From Syncephalis plumigaleata (taxonomy: Eukaryota > Zoopagomycota > Zoopagomycetes > Zoopagales > Piptocephalidaceae): 64,000 bases of DNA. Below are positions 13,891-25,241 of this stretch, piece after piece. The notes beneath the pieces are model-generated. The model was not told where the DNA came from. It searched no databases and was given only the letters and a program-made list of their open reading frames with translations. Location: the NCBI GenBank assembly GCA_025201365.1, contig JAIXMF010000008.1, forward strand, positions 744,001 through 808,000, in the 5' to 3' direction. The position numbers were made by a program, and so were the translations under genes. Every line of letters begins with the position of its first letter. The first letter of the stretch is position 1.

Positions 13891-15003
13891 ATGAAAATGC
13901 TATCATTATCTATATTCTTTATTCTAATAGGCGTATTACTACTTGTAATATTGCCAGTAAATAATGCACAGACTAGTGCTGCTCAGCCATATTGTACAGG
14001 TAGTTATGCGATCAATCGCGAGCACTGCGACGTATTTAATTTCTCGCGTAGTAAATCAGCTAGTTCATCGTCGTCGACTATTTGTTCAATCCCCTTTGAT
14101 ATACTAGCCAGTGGCAATGAATTCCCCGACACCGAATACTGGCCGATGGTCTCGGCAAGCAAGTATACAGAAAGGATGGCACGTCGTATCACGAGTACAT
14201 TCGAGAACGGTAGTGATCAGCCGCAATATGACTACGTGGAGAATCTCAATGATCAACGAGGCTATACGGCAGGTATGGTGGGATTTACCACGGCCACGGG
14301 TGACGTGTTGATGGTGGTCGAGCGATACACGCAGGAACGACCGGATAACGCGCTTGCCTCGTTTCTACCCGAACTGCGACGACTCTCCATGCTGGATCAA
14401 TGTGATGCGCAGCGTAGTAATGTACATGGCCTAGCCGGATTCCCGACTGCTTGGCGCAAGGCCGCTCGAAACGACTCGTTATTTCACGCGGTTCAAGCGA
14501 GAGCAGCGCATGATCTCTGCTTTGAGCCTGCCCTTAAATTTGCTCGTAAAGCGGGTGTTCACTCACCACTCGGTATCGCTATATTTTATGATACTGTCGT
14601 GCAACATGGTTGGCATTTGACAGAGCCAGAGATTAATATACAAAGAATACTCTCGCTCACGACGGAGAATGATCGAAAGGACGGTGGACAATCCGAGGTT
14701 GACTATTTAAACGACTTTTTACACGTACGACGTAGAATGCTATGCTGCTACCCGGATAATACTTGGCCCGAGTCAGCAGGTAGAGTGGCTGATTTGCAGT
14801 CACTACTACAATCCGGTAACACTGACTTGTCATCACCGGTGTCGTTACTAGCATTTAATACTATCCTTAAAGATGTGGACGATGAGAGAATACGCGTAAA
14901 GCATAAGCATCGTAACAATAGTACGACTAGTCATCGTCATCATTATCATCATCCATTGGATAGCTCTAGGAAGAATACAACACGTATATCAACAAACGAC
15001 TAA
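13891..15003 (+). CDS. Secreted chitosanase, glycoside hydrolase family 46
   Basis: Endo-hydrolase of chitosan, predicted extracellular. The chosen start MKMLSLSIFFILIGVLLL begins a signal peptide that ends near NNAQT. The GH46 core is plain: TSTFENGSDQPQYDYVENL contains the catalytic Glu (in FENG), and NDQRGYTAGMVGFTTATGD contains the catalytic Asp (in NDQRGYT). Then come VVERYTQERPDNALASFLPE, LAGFPTAWRKAA, AIFYDTVVQHGW and DYLNDFLHVRR. Mature length (~345 aa) exceeds bacterial GH46 (~260), because of a Ser-rich linker after the signal and a His/Arg-rich tail. No intron is seen, unlike most neighbours. GH46 is mainly bacterial, with some viral and zygomycete members, so ancient lateral transfer is plausible. 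Chitosan is a wall polymer of zygomycete-grade fungi: the role may be wall remodelling or attack on other fungi. Confidence 0.92.
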   Translation: MKMLSLSIFFILIGVLLLVILPVNNAQTSAAQPYCTGSYAINREHCDVFNFSRSKSASSSSSTICSIPFDILASGNEFPDTEYWPMVSASKYTERMARRITSTFENGSDQPQYDYVENLNDQRGYTAGMVGFTTATGDVLMVVERYTQERPDNALASFLPELRRLSMLDQCDAQRSNVHGLAGFPTAWRKAARNDSLFHAVQARAAHDLCFEPALKFARKAGVHSPLGIAIFYDTVVQHGWHLTEPEINIQRILSLTTENDRKDGGQSEVDYLNDFLHVRRRMLCCYPDNTWPESAGRVADLQSLLQSGNTDLSSPVSLLAFNTILKDVDDERIRVKHKHRNNSTTSHRHHYHHPLDSSRKNTTRISTND

Positions 15004-15313
15004 TTATCAGTTGTCTTTTTACTTTCATTAAATTGACCAAATCCATAATAAAGGTTTACTATAAAAAGTAATAAAACTAAGAGTTGTAGTAGGTAATAAT
15101 AATAATAATAATACGGCTAATAAAATAATACAACAACAATAACAAATAATTAATGAATGAATGAATGGGTATAGCTTATTTGCTTAAGCAACAATGTTAT
15201 AACACAATCATCATTGGTCATTCCATTGAATCACGTATTGATGCGTGTGTAATTTAAAACTTTGTCATTCAAACGAAATAATAGCATCATTATCAATCTA
15301 TGTAAAACAAACG
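15004..15313. other. Convergent 3' spacer
   Basis: AT-rich 310 bp between the 3' ends of the chitosanase (+) and the Q/H-rich protein (-). AATAAA-like signals occur on both strands, with an AAT run at 15095-15115. No gene seen. Confidence 0.5.
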
Positions 15314-16777
15314 TTAACGAGCACGATGAGCTGCAGGATGTGTCACGGTTAGTGGTGGCAATGTAACTGCCGATCGATCATCCGTTGGTATCACAGTGGT
15401 AATATAACTATGACTACGAGAAGAAGATGAATGTTGTTGCTGTTGCTGCTGTCGCTGCTGTTGTTGTTGTGGATGGTGACGTTGATGGTGATGATGATGA
15501 TGATGATTAGGCGGTGAGATGTCTCGTGGATTCCGTGTTATAATCGTGTCATGACTAGTTCGTGTCGTGGATCCACGTAGATTCGAATCGTTGTGATAAC
15601 TTAGTGCACGTCGCTTCGATAGAACACGCTCCCTTACGGTACGCATGGCCTCCTCGTGTTGTCGTCGTTTTAGCGTGGTGGGTGTAAGTGCGCTATCGCT
15701 ACCATTACCGCCATCACTATTATTTCCCTCGGTTTGACGACCTGTAGTGTAGGCGGAACGACTACGGCTAAGCGCTGGTGAATCGGATGGGCCACTCGAC
15801 GACACGGGCAATGGTGGCATATGCGTGATGTCCGCGGGTGAGAAGGCGAGACAATCGGTGAATGAGGGTGGTGCGTAACTGGACAATTTACTCGAGGATG
15901 TGGTATTACTAGTAGTAGCACTGCCATTACTAGCACGTCCAAAGAATGAATTATCATTCTCGGGTGAACCACGAGATCGATGTGTAGATGATGACTGTGT
16001 AGAGGGTGTGTAATTGTTCATTTGTGGCAATGAATTACTACCGTATTCAATGGAATGTGACCGTTTTACATCGGGTGGAGTAGGTCTACCAGGATGTGTC
16101 GGTAGCATCTGATGATAATCGGTAATGGAGCGTGTCATTCGTGTGCTTATAGCATGATTGCCCTGACTATGATCTAATAAAACGAGTTAGAAAGGAAAGG
16201 AAAGAAGAAGTAACAGGTATACGGCAATACTTACTTTGTTGCTGTGTTGCTGCTGTTGCAGTTGTTGAGATTGGACAATTTCAAGTTCAACTCGTCTACT
16301 TTCCAATTTCGCCTGTTCCGCTTGAGCATTAGCTTGTGCTGCATAACGCTAATATTACAACGACAACGACAACGACAACAACGTTAATAATATTGATCAT
16401 TATAGATTATATCCTAGTCCTACTTTATCTTCTTCAATCTTGGCCGTAAGCACTAAACGTAATATATCCTCATTATTGGTGTATTGCTCTAGTATATCTC
16501 GTAGAGGTACATCTGCTTTGGCTGCCGATTTATTGGTAGCATTGGACACAGGTGATGTGGCTAATCAATTAGTTTACGCGAATTGTACAGCATGATATTA
16601 ATAAAGAAAAGAGAGGAGAATCTTTACTGCTAGCTCATACTTACCAACAGATGGTGGTGCTGTAGGATGACTGATAGGTGGATGAATGGGATCTCGACTA
16701 TTGGCCGGTGTACGATAATGGCCGGACTCTGTGACGAGTTTATCGCCTGTCGATGATTCTAACAAATGATTGCTCAT
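15314..16777 (-). CDS. Uncharacterised protein with short coiled coil and low-complexity tail
   Basis: Not recognised. Four exons: 16777-16645, 16560 to about 16423, about 16350-16236, and 16162-15314. The start MSNHLLESSTGDKLV is the first ATG after a leftward pyrimidine tract; an upstream in-frame ATG would only add a Leu-rich stretch. The structured part is short: VPLRDILEQYTNNEDILRLV followed by a charged helix rich in Ala/Gln/Glu (QAEQAKLESRRVELEIVQ) that looks like a coiled coil. The last exon (~280 aa) is Ser/Thr/Pro-rich with a His run, a Gln run and basic patches near KRRALSYHND, suggesting a disordered regulatory or nuclear protein. The exon 4 acceptor is chosen at GTCAG because it keeps the frame open. 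Confidence 0.6.
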
Positions 16778-19092
16778 TTTGAATAGTAATAGTAATAGCA
16801 GTAATGGTAATGGGTAATAGATTATCAATAAATTAAAGGAAAGAAAAGAAGAAAGGCGCACCGAGTAAATATCGCTTGATGGTAGAGTTAAATAACGTTA
16901 TGGAGGCGCGTCGTTGGTATCATTAGCCAGTAAATGAGCAACTCATCCAAGGATGATCTAAATATACGCATGTACGTACGTATGTAGTATGTATGTATGT
17001 ATGTATGTACGTGTAAATATAGACACATCCTTTCATAATTTCATGTACTCTACGGCCTTTGTCACTTACATTTTGTTACACGTTTGTGCTTGGCAAACTC
17101 TATATGTCATGGAATAGTATGAAAGATACGTTACATCCGCTGTATAATCCATGCTAGCTGTACTAATCCATCGCTTAATACTTTATAATGATTATAATTG
17201 TAAACTATGCTTATCAAGAGATAGAGGGATTTGTATATGTTGATCATTCATCCATTTCATCATGACATTATCATTTGCTTTAAGCCATTGTCTTTTGTCT
17301 TTTGTCTTTTACGTAACTTTCATTCATTACTTCCTATCCATGCCATGTATAGTCTTGTATAGCATCGTATTGGCTCTAAGAGTTATTGTCTCTCCTCCTC
17401 GACTACAGTGTCTGATGACACTGGGTCATTTCACTTACCGCTGAATATTGTCTTGTATAAAAGTGGAATTGCAATAGACCAAATAGTAAAAAGTGCGCTA
17501 GAGTTGGTAAGTTGAACACAAAAAGAGAAGACGTTGAACGATAGACTTTACGAGAAGAGAAGACAGCCACATTTACTGGGCTGTTTTAACCTGTATCAAC
17601 ACCAGTGATGGTTCCAATGTGCACATGTTTAACCTATGCTCTGTCTGTCTCTCTCTCTTCAGTGCGAATGTGTGTGTACGCGCACACGCGTGTATGTGTG
17701 TTGGTGTGTTGGGCCTTGGATGCCACACAACCACTACTAAATTTGGGGTCCAATATTAAGCCTTCAATCTCGGCTGACCATTGCATACCGGTGTACAAGC
17801 GTGCGTGTGTATATATACATAGATTAATGGCAGTGCTGCATCATTTAAAAGCCGCACACTATCTGCTGCCATGCAGCTATTTATAATTCACAGTCCCTGT
17901 GGATCCCATCTTAATAACAAATGAAAAAACGAAACGAATCGATTGCACCAGCACTAAGTGGAATATTGGTACCACTTGATTACTGGCATTATCATGGTCA
18001 AGTCTAAGATAAGATGTATCATGACATGTCATCATATCATGTGCATGCGTCTATATGTATATATATGTATGTATATATGAATGTGCTAGTAGAACAATGA
18101 ATGAATAGGCTATAAGGACAATATAACTCGTACATTGTGGGCTTACACACACACACACACACATACACATGCAAACTCGCTTCATTCCATCTACTCATTC
18201 GTACAATGAAGGAAACCAAGACTGGGGCCTATTGTCTCTCGATTGTTTCCAGTCTAATACGAGTGTGCTGAGGTGATGAATGCGATGAGAGGCGCATTGT
18301 TAGTGAAGGATAGATGATGAATACATACAAACATACATACGAATTGGCGAGCATGACCAGTTTATTGTTCCCAATCGGTAATACTGACATGCATGTATGA
18401 ATGACGGAATGTTCGATTGTCTTATGAAGGATAACAAACTATGCCAGTTAAATCAATTGATAATATGGTTATAAGCGTATTAATAAAATACACATCCTCA
18501 ATGGTATTTATCGATTACAATGAACATACATGTATCATGCAATGAAGCAACAAAGAAAACAGATTATTTGGTAAGAACTCGTAAACGTATAACATAACAA
18601 GTTTATAATGTGATAGCTTCTTCACTATTACTGTTTACTGATAATGTGTAAACAACACATACAAATACGAGTGATGCTGATGACGATAACAGCGTACAGG
18701 CTTTACTCATTGGTTGCTGTCTCTTTTGGACTTTTTCTTCCCAGCTTAAGCCTATACGATTAGGCGTCCATTTGATTTCATTCACGGCACTCTTTCCACT
18801 CATCACGCCTCGTCTACCGTATTTTGTCTTGGTTCAATCGGCAGACCATATTATTATTACTATTATTGCTATTATTGTTATTGGCAGTCTACTGTTATTT
18901 GATGTCAAAAGAAGTCTAGCTGTTGTCGTTGTTGTCGTTGTTGTTTACTTGCTATTGATCAATAATCCTACTGACGAATTCTAAGGAACACTCTTGATTT
19001 CTGACACACTCTTGCCCTTATTCTTAAGCTGATTCTCTTCCTCTCTTCCTCTCGCTCCCTCACTCACTATACCTTGAATACCAATACGCATC
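16778..19092. other. Long intergenic region, 2.3 kb, no gene seen
   Basis: AT-rich spacer with ATGT tetranucleotide runs near 16975-17010, GT/CA repeats near 17690-17705 and 18147-18165, and a TATA-like tataaaagtgg near 17456. Open frames here are low-complexity and not supported. It is long for this genome; an RNA gene or a lost gene cannot be excluded by eye. Confidence 0.45.
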
Positions 19093-20519
19093 ATGGAGAT
19101 GAATAAGGACGAGGCTAGTCGTTGTATTGGTATAGCACGACGGAAGCGTGATGAAGGCGATATTGTAGGGGCACTGAGATTTGCACGTAAATCCAATAAT
19201 CTTTATCCGACTAGCGAGGCGGGATCACTTATTGAAAAGCTGGAACAAGCGGAATCATCGTCTAGTACCGCTAATAGTTCAGCCACGAATACTACAGCCC
19301 AGGCAGATATACGTCAACGTACCACATCGACATCGACATCTAATAGTGGTGGTGGTAGTGGTGCTACGTCTAGCTCGAAAACAACCTCTAACTACACGGA
19401 GGAGAACATGATGGCCGTGAAACGAGTACTCTCCTGTTCAAAGACCGACTTCTACGGTATACTGGAGTTGGAAAAGTCATCCAGTGAGGTGCACATCAAG
19501 AAAGCGTATCGTAAGGTAACTAGCGAATGAATGAATACCTGAATGAATCATTTATACTAATTATTTGTTATTTGTATCGAATTAGTTGGCATTACAATTG
19601 CATCCGGATAAGAATAGTGCACCAGGTGCCGATGAAGCATTCAAATGTAAGTATATGTTATGGTAATTGCTATCATATATGAGCATTTTATTAATCATTA
19701 TCGTAGTGGTGAGCAAGGCATTCACCGTATTGAGTGATCAGGATAAACGAGAGCATTACGATCGATTTGGTGCCGATCCCGAATCTCGTGCCAGTGCTGG
19801 CGGTGCAGCCGGATTCCATCATGGTGGTGCGGCATTTGACTTTGAATCAGAAATTACACCCGAGCAATTATTTAATATGTTCTTTAATGGAGCTTTTAAT
19901 GAAGGTAATGAACGATCAACATTATTGCTCATATCTATATATATCCATATATCTAATAACCGTTTATTATTTATTTAGGATTTACATCTGCATCATTTAT
20001 GGGTAATGGTGTTCGATTCCAACGATTCAACGCTGGTGCTCATAGGGCACAGGCACAGGCACAACGACAACAACAACAACAACGACAAAGGGAAGAGCAT
20101 GGACTGGTTTTGGTTATCTTGTGCAATTACTGCCGCTATTACTTTTACTACTAATTACATTCTCGAGTAATTTGTTCTCGGGACCATCCGAGCCAAGTTA
20201 CTCGTTTGGACAGACGTATAATCATCATTCATTGCAGTACACGTCAACACGTAATGTGCCTTACTACGTGAATGCACGCGATCTAAACGCTTACGTTGGT
20301 GGTAATCGACATCGTCTAACGCGCTACGAGCAATCCATCGAGAATGATTATGCTCATCATTTAGAGCGACGTTGTCGTCAGGAGCGTTACCATCGACAAC
20401 AGGAGATGCAACGGGCTAAAGGCTGGTTTGGCATTGGCTATGACGAGGAGGCACTACGTCGCGCGGAACGCATACCATTGCCCACCTGTGATGAATTCCA
20501 ACGATTCACTTCATCCTAA
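19093..20519 (+). CDS. ER membrane J-protein, DNAJB12/DNAJB14 family
   Basis: Tail-anchored Hsp40 whose J domain faces the cytosol and recruits Hsp70 for ER quality control. The N-terminus MEMNKDEASRCIGIARRKRD, then GALRFARKSNNLYPTSEA, is diagnostic. A Ser/Thr/Gly linker follows, then the J domain (DFYGILELEKSSSEVHIKKA, HPDKN with the HPD triad, DKREHYDRFG). After it come SEITPEQLFNMFFNGAF, a Gln-rich stretch, a Leu-rich TM segment (QLLPLLLLLLITFSSNLFS) and the DUF1977-type lumenal end (RYEQSIENDYAHHLERRC). Four exons: the first ends near 19515, the last begins at 19980. One one-base frame break lies near 20095-20105, between the Gln-rich stretch and the TM segment. Family certain. Confidence 0.88.
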
Positions 20520-20709
20520 CAAGTGTTTATTACGCAGTATATGTAATAGAATAAAGAATAAAGAGTATTTGCGTTTATTATTTGGTATTAACAAATTGAG
20601 AGGAATCAATGTAAATCATTGTATATATATATATTCTATAATAAGCTATTCAATTGACTATTCAATGCATTGAAACCAGATGCTAATAATGATAAAACAA
20701 GACATTACA

Positions 20710-20741
<32 letters not shown>

Positions 20742-21556
20742 AGTACTGCCCTTGAGTATGGCATGGCAATGATGTGTTCTAGTGGACTTTACATCCCATA
20801 AAAGTAAGTCGCATGTGTGATGATTACCGCCTACTTCCACAAGTATAGTCATCGAAAAAAAGCAGTAGACAATGATGTGCCATATCGTTTGTACATCAAG
20901 AAACGAGTATACTCATTATCGCCATTAGAAATCATGTCAATGACATCGTACAAACTATTGTTTGATTAGTACCACCATTCATTCGCCATCAACTCATGGT
21001 ATTCATGCTTTTTTATGCAATGTCTAGTGGTATTAGTACATCAACATAATGCATACAACATCTAAATTGTATGAGTTGGCATGCACACGCGTAGGACAAT
21101 TCGATGAACTTGTCGGTGCGTGTGAGAGGCAGGACAATGTTTCATTCGATGCACTCCGTTTGTTCCGTTCTCTCTCTCTTTCTATCGTTTCTGTTATTGA
21201 TGCGCTGCAACAACCAGCGTGCTCTCTTGTGCACTCTTCTACTACCATCCTCATATCTCGCCTCATTCATGCGGACACCAATGGTTACACACACTGTAAC
21301 CGGCTGCGTAAACCTTGTCCTTTGCGACTAACTACCCTGTTGTTACAGCCTTGCCATCCAATTTACCTGTCTGCCATATCGTTTTCACTCTCGCTCTCTC
21401 TCTCTCTTTTTTGCTTCATCCTGTTCTATTCCTCGCTTTTCTTCTCTTTAATTGTCTATTCGAATAGCTGTCGCTAGTATCCATCCGTTGGAAGCCTTTG
21501 GTCTTCTTTTTCCTATCCAGTTGACCTTTCTCCGAATATTGCATTCCACGTTTACC
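20520..21556. other. Intergenic region left of the inverted repeat
   Basis: About 1 kb without a supported gene. It has a GATGAT run at 20712-20742 and, towards the repeat arm, + strand CT tracts (21165-21185, 21390-21410) of the kind seen upstream of + genes here. It is single-copy: the inverted repeat starts sharply at about 21557. Confidence 0.45.
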
Positions 21557-23159
21557 TATATTGTAAGCAGTAATAGCTTACTCGTTTATTATTTGCTATT
21601 ACTATAACTACCACCACCTCCTCCACCACTTATTATTAGTGTTATTACGGTATAGGTGCTGACCTCATATATAGTGTAGTGTTGTACGCGCGATAACCAA
21701 CCGCAATAGCATATCTTCCTATCTTCCCTTTAGTATCATTGTTGTGACAATACAGCATACATACACGCTATTGCAGTTGTATTGCGGTGCGTTTGATACA
21801 CCACATACGTCGTTCAGTGCCGTGGTATTATTGACTTACCGTGTAGGTTATTGTTGCTACTGGCGTTTGTATACGGCGAGTCTCTCTTTCCCTCTCTCGC
21901 TCTATAACTGACTCTTCTTCCTCTTATCCCTCTTCCTCGTATATCACATCGTTCCATCCCCTCTTCTCCTTCGTTATCAATTCTCTCTTCTACCTAGTGG
22001 GTGTCCACGGTACTAATAATAGTACTGCGTCTGGCTTGGTTGTTGAACTGTGCTTGTGACGCAACACAAATTGAAGAGAGCTGGTTCTCCTCTAATTTGC
22101 TATTTTTATTCATTGATCCTTTCCTATTCCTCTTTTATTAGTCTATTATTCCTTCGCTCTCTTTTGCTCTCGTATTTACTCAATCGCTCAATCGTTCATA
22201 CACACGTTACTGTGTATCAACCTATCCAATTTATTACCGTTATTATTTGTACTGCGCATTTGTAAGTCACTATTACCATTATCGCGATTTATTATTGTAT
22301 GAGATGTGGAAATCAGATCTATACGAGTACATTTGGCGGAATGTAACACGGCTGTGACGTGATGCCATGATGAAGCGGAGTTACCTGATAATGATAATCA
22401 TTATGATTATGATTATTATGATGGCAATGATGATGATGATGATGATGATGACGATGATGTGCGTGTGATGTATACACCAGCTATTGCCGTAGCAATAATA
22501 TGCTTACGTACATGGTATTACGCACTAGCAGTGATGGAAAGGGGGATGGATTGGATGAGACTAGAGGAAATAAGGAGATCAAGAGCATTTGTGTATGTGT
22601 GTGCGCGTGTGCATGCGTGTGTGTGTGTGTGTGTGTGCATGATGGTGTAAATGAATGAGTTACGGCAGGAGTACACGGAGTGATATCTGATCATAGTAAA
22701 CAATAACATCCATATGGTCACTACGGTTACAGCGACAACGACAGCAACAGCAACAGCAACAGGAGTGCTAGCAGGAGTAACAGTAGTAACAATGGATGAC
22801 GTTTACACCAGTGTCATGGTAGTTCCCCAGACAACAGCGGATTGTGACGCAGCTGCGATACGATTACGTATCAATACACACGTCGATGTTGCTGCATCTG
22901 TTGTCGCTGTTGCTCCTAATATTAACGTGAATGATGCTGGTGACGGGAGATTCGTCTAATAGTCAACTAGTAGCCGGTTACCTTTATTGATGACTATACT
23001 AGTTACTAGTCGTAGCAGTAGTAGCTGTATTATTATATGATATTCTATTCCACTTAATAGCGCACAACCCCTAAACGTAGACTATATTTATTAACTGAAT
23101 AACCCATTACTCTACCAACCTACGGTATATATATATATATTTGTTATAGACAAACCAGC
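21557..23159 (+). promoter_or_regulatory. Duplicated 1.6 kb upstream region of receptor gene A
   Basis: Noncoding by eye but nearly identical to the mirror region 29250-30839. It holds CT tracts (21885-22000), a GAT run near 22430-22455, a GT run near 22615-22637, a CAG/ACA run near 22733-22760 and a TA run at 23127-23141 just before the start. The open frame 22714-22959 (Thr/Ala/Val) is not conserved between arms: a one-base indel changes its end, so it is not called. Confidence 0.6.
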
Positions 23160-24224
23160 ATGACACGAATCAGCATTCTTGCCATTGCTGGCATTGCTTG
23201 CCTGTTGGCCACAAGTGTATCCGCAAGACCTGAGGACAATGCAGCCAAGAAATCTGAGGCTAGTGCATCCAAAGCACCGACACCAGTTGACTTGGCAACC
23301 GCAGAGGAATGCGAGTTTCCATTCTTCCATCGGGAAAAGTGGTGGTCTACTTGTATCACGCTTAGTAGTTCGACTGGAAAAGCTTGGTGTAAACTGAAGA
23401 AAGGATATTATTCGACTGGTACCAAGAATAATGCCACCGCCTATTGCGATCCAACAAAGTTCTCGGCACCGCGCGCTTCAGTTGGCGGCAGCATTCACGA
23501 CTGTCTCACCCAGGAAGTTGACGGCGAATTCTACACGGGTTGTAGTGCCAAGAAGGCGGAGGGACCATTTGTTTGCAAAGTAAACATCGATGGCAAGGAT
23601 GAATACCCAAAGTGTCTTGCGTTCAAGACGCAACTGGATACTTCTAATGAGTCCTCTGCAAAAGCCTCTGTGGCAGGCGAGGTTGCGCCCAGTGATCTAC
23701 AAAAAACTAGTGTAGGCACGCCGACGCTTATAACAGTTTGCGTAACGGTAGGTGCGGTTGCTTTATTAGCCGGTCTATTCGTCTATCGTCGTCGTCAATC
23801 GCGACAAAGCATGTCTATGCAATCGCCGAACAAGAATATGCCACAAATCTCCATGAGTGGACCTAGAATTGAGATTAACCCTCATCCGGCAGCCGCCACT
23901 TCAACTACGCTTTCCGATATTACATTTAGTCAGCATAATTCATCGAGCAATAGTCAGGTTCTCTCGCCTACCAGTCTTGAGGAGATTATGTACCCGGTAG
24001 TCAGCACGTATACCCCGACATTGGGAGACGAGCTCGAGATACAACCAGGCGACAAGGTCAGCATTCTAATCGAATACGATGACGGTTGGTGTCAAGGTGT
24101 CAATCATACACGCGGCGGCTTGAAGGGTGTATTCCCGCGTCATTGTGTCGATATGACGGCAGGTGTTCCCGTTGACGAGTCGATGCGAACTGCAAACACC
24201 AGTGGTGCTAGCTTCAATGCTTAG
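23160..24224 (+). CDS. Receptor-like protein A: signal peptide, FN2-like, TM, SH3
   Basis: 354 aa, no intron. Residues 1-22 are a signal peptide. Residues ~51-96 form a fibronectin type II-like module: CEFPFF, KWWSTC, WCKL and YCD give the four Cys and aromatic positions in order. A second Cys-containing stretch follows (DCLTQEVDGEFYTGC, FVCK, CLAF), then a Ser/Ala-rich stalk and a TM segment near 188-207 (TVGAVALLAGLFVYRRR with a basic stop-transfer). The cytosolic side has a disordered linker and an SH3 domain at ~278-332 (YPVVSTYTPTLGDELEIQPG, DDGWCQG, GVFPRHCVDM). Residues 1-25 and the last 78 match copy B exactly; the middle does not. A type I receptor signalling through SH3 is inferred; the ligand is unknown. 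Confidence 0.85.
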   Translation: MTRISILAIAGIACLLATSVSARPEDNAAKKSEASASKAPTPVDLATAEECEFPFFHREKWWSTCITLSSSTGKAWCKLKKGYYSTGTKNNATAYCDPTKFSAPRASVGGSIHDCLTQEVDGEFYTGCSAKKAEGPFVCKVNIDGKDEYPKCLAFKTQLDTSNESSAKASVAGEVAPSDLQKTSVGTPTLITVCVTVGAVALLAGLFVYRRRQSRQSMSMQSPNKNMPQISMSGPRIEINPHPAAATSTTLSDITFSQHNSSSNSQVLSPTSLEEIMYPVVSTYTPTLGDELEIQPGDKVSILIEYDDGWCQGVNHTRGGLKGVFPRHCVDMTAGVPVDESMRTANTSGASFNA

Positions 24225-25241
24225 AACACACCACTGCCACCATTATCACCACCACGACAAGAACAACGAGGACACCAACAATACACATTAGCAAATACAT
24301 GTAGCATACGAACGCACATGCACGTGTTGAAGCCATTATATTAACTACTACCACTACCACTACTATTCCTACTACTTCGACTACTCGACTATCTCGACTA
24401 TTTCGACTATTGCATATTTATTACTGCAATGGGTAGATGTGGTGCATAATGGTGCACGATATGTGTACGTGTATGAGTGTGAGTGTGTGAGTACACTTGT
24501 ATTTGTACGTGTGTGTAAGTTTGTGTCTACGCGTAATTGATTCCTCCCTTTCTAATAAGCGTAGCTTGTACGCAATGTAACGGTAGCAGCAGTGCACGCG
24601 CCTTACATTGCACACGCTAATCTACGCACATCCACCATCCACCATCTGCCATCTGCCATCTACCATCTACCATCTGCCATCTGCCATGATCGTCTGTCAC
24701 ACTATATTATTAATATTATTAATGACAATTAAACGTTATCATAATGGTAATAATTGTCCTCGATAGAGCTGACCCTTATTTTATTATGACTCGTAAGATG
24801 TAGACTACTACAATACTAGCAGCTGCAACGATGTACTCTACTGCTGACCAGTGAGTAGTGCAGCTGCCATGTATTAGCTTAACATGTGTGTGTATGAATG
24901 TGTGTATGAATGTGTGTGTACTGCAATGTGTGAGTGTGTATATCCTACTATTAGTTATCTAGTGTATACAAGTGCGTTTACTATTACAAGATCCATCGTA
25001 GTTCAATCATAACAATGCTGCCTAATACGATTCTACCATAACCTGAATGATGATGACAGTAACAATAAGATTTAACAACAATCCTGTTGCGTTTGACTAG
25101 TTATCTCGCATCAATTATACAATATATCCATGAGAAATAAATCCATTAAAATAACAAACTGACAAGTCATCAAGTGTAAACAATGACTGATGACTATGAG
25201 ATAGTGTAGATACATTTACATTGATTTAAGTGTGATTGTTA
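24225..25241 (+). other. Duplicated 3' flank of receptor gene A
   Basis: About 1 kb noncoding, mirrored at 27159-28165. It holds ACT repeats near 24340-24410, a GT-rich stretch near 24460-24520, a 10-11 bp minisatellite of CCATCTGC-type units at 24630-24685 whose copy number differs between arms, and TGTGTATGAA repeats near 24885-24915. No gene seen. Confidence 0.5.

Larger units (their letters stand above)
21557..25241 (+). repeat. Left arm of large inverted repeat (~3.69 kb)
   Basis: Reading 21557-25241 forward matches 30839-27159 on the opposite strand. The outer ends match to tatattgta / tacaatata and the inner ends to gtgattgtta / taacaatcac, then both diverge at once. Differences in the noncoding parts are few: single substitutions (such as within 22760-22815), one-base indels (near 22893), and length changes in CA, GAT and CATCTGC-type microsatellites. 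By eye identity is high-nineties percent. The striking exception is the coding interval 23234-23986, which is strongly diverged from its partner 28404-29175. Confidence 0.95.

Noticed and set aside
22050-22265. 71-codon frame identical in both arms (30133-30348 on -)
   Set aside because: Identity is explained by the duplication; the sequence is a low-complexity Leu/Ser frame through CT-rich promoter DNA.
22714-22959. Thr/Ala/Val-rich frame, mirrored at 29479-29694
   Set aside because: It comes from trinucleotide repeats, and a one-base indel between the arms changes its C-terminus, so it is not under protein constraint.
24630-24690. Short direct repeats considered as a CRISPR-like or regulatory array
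   Set aside because: Unit is 10-11 bp without unique spacers, in a eukaryotic genome; it is a minisatellite.
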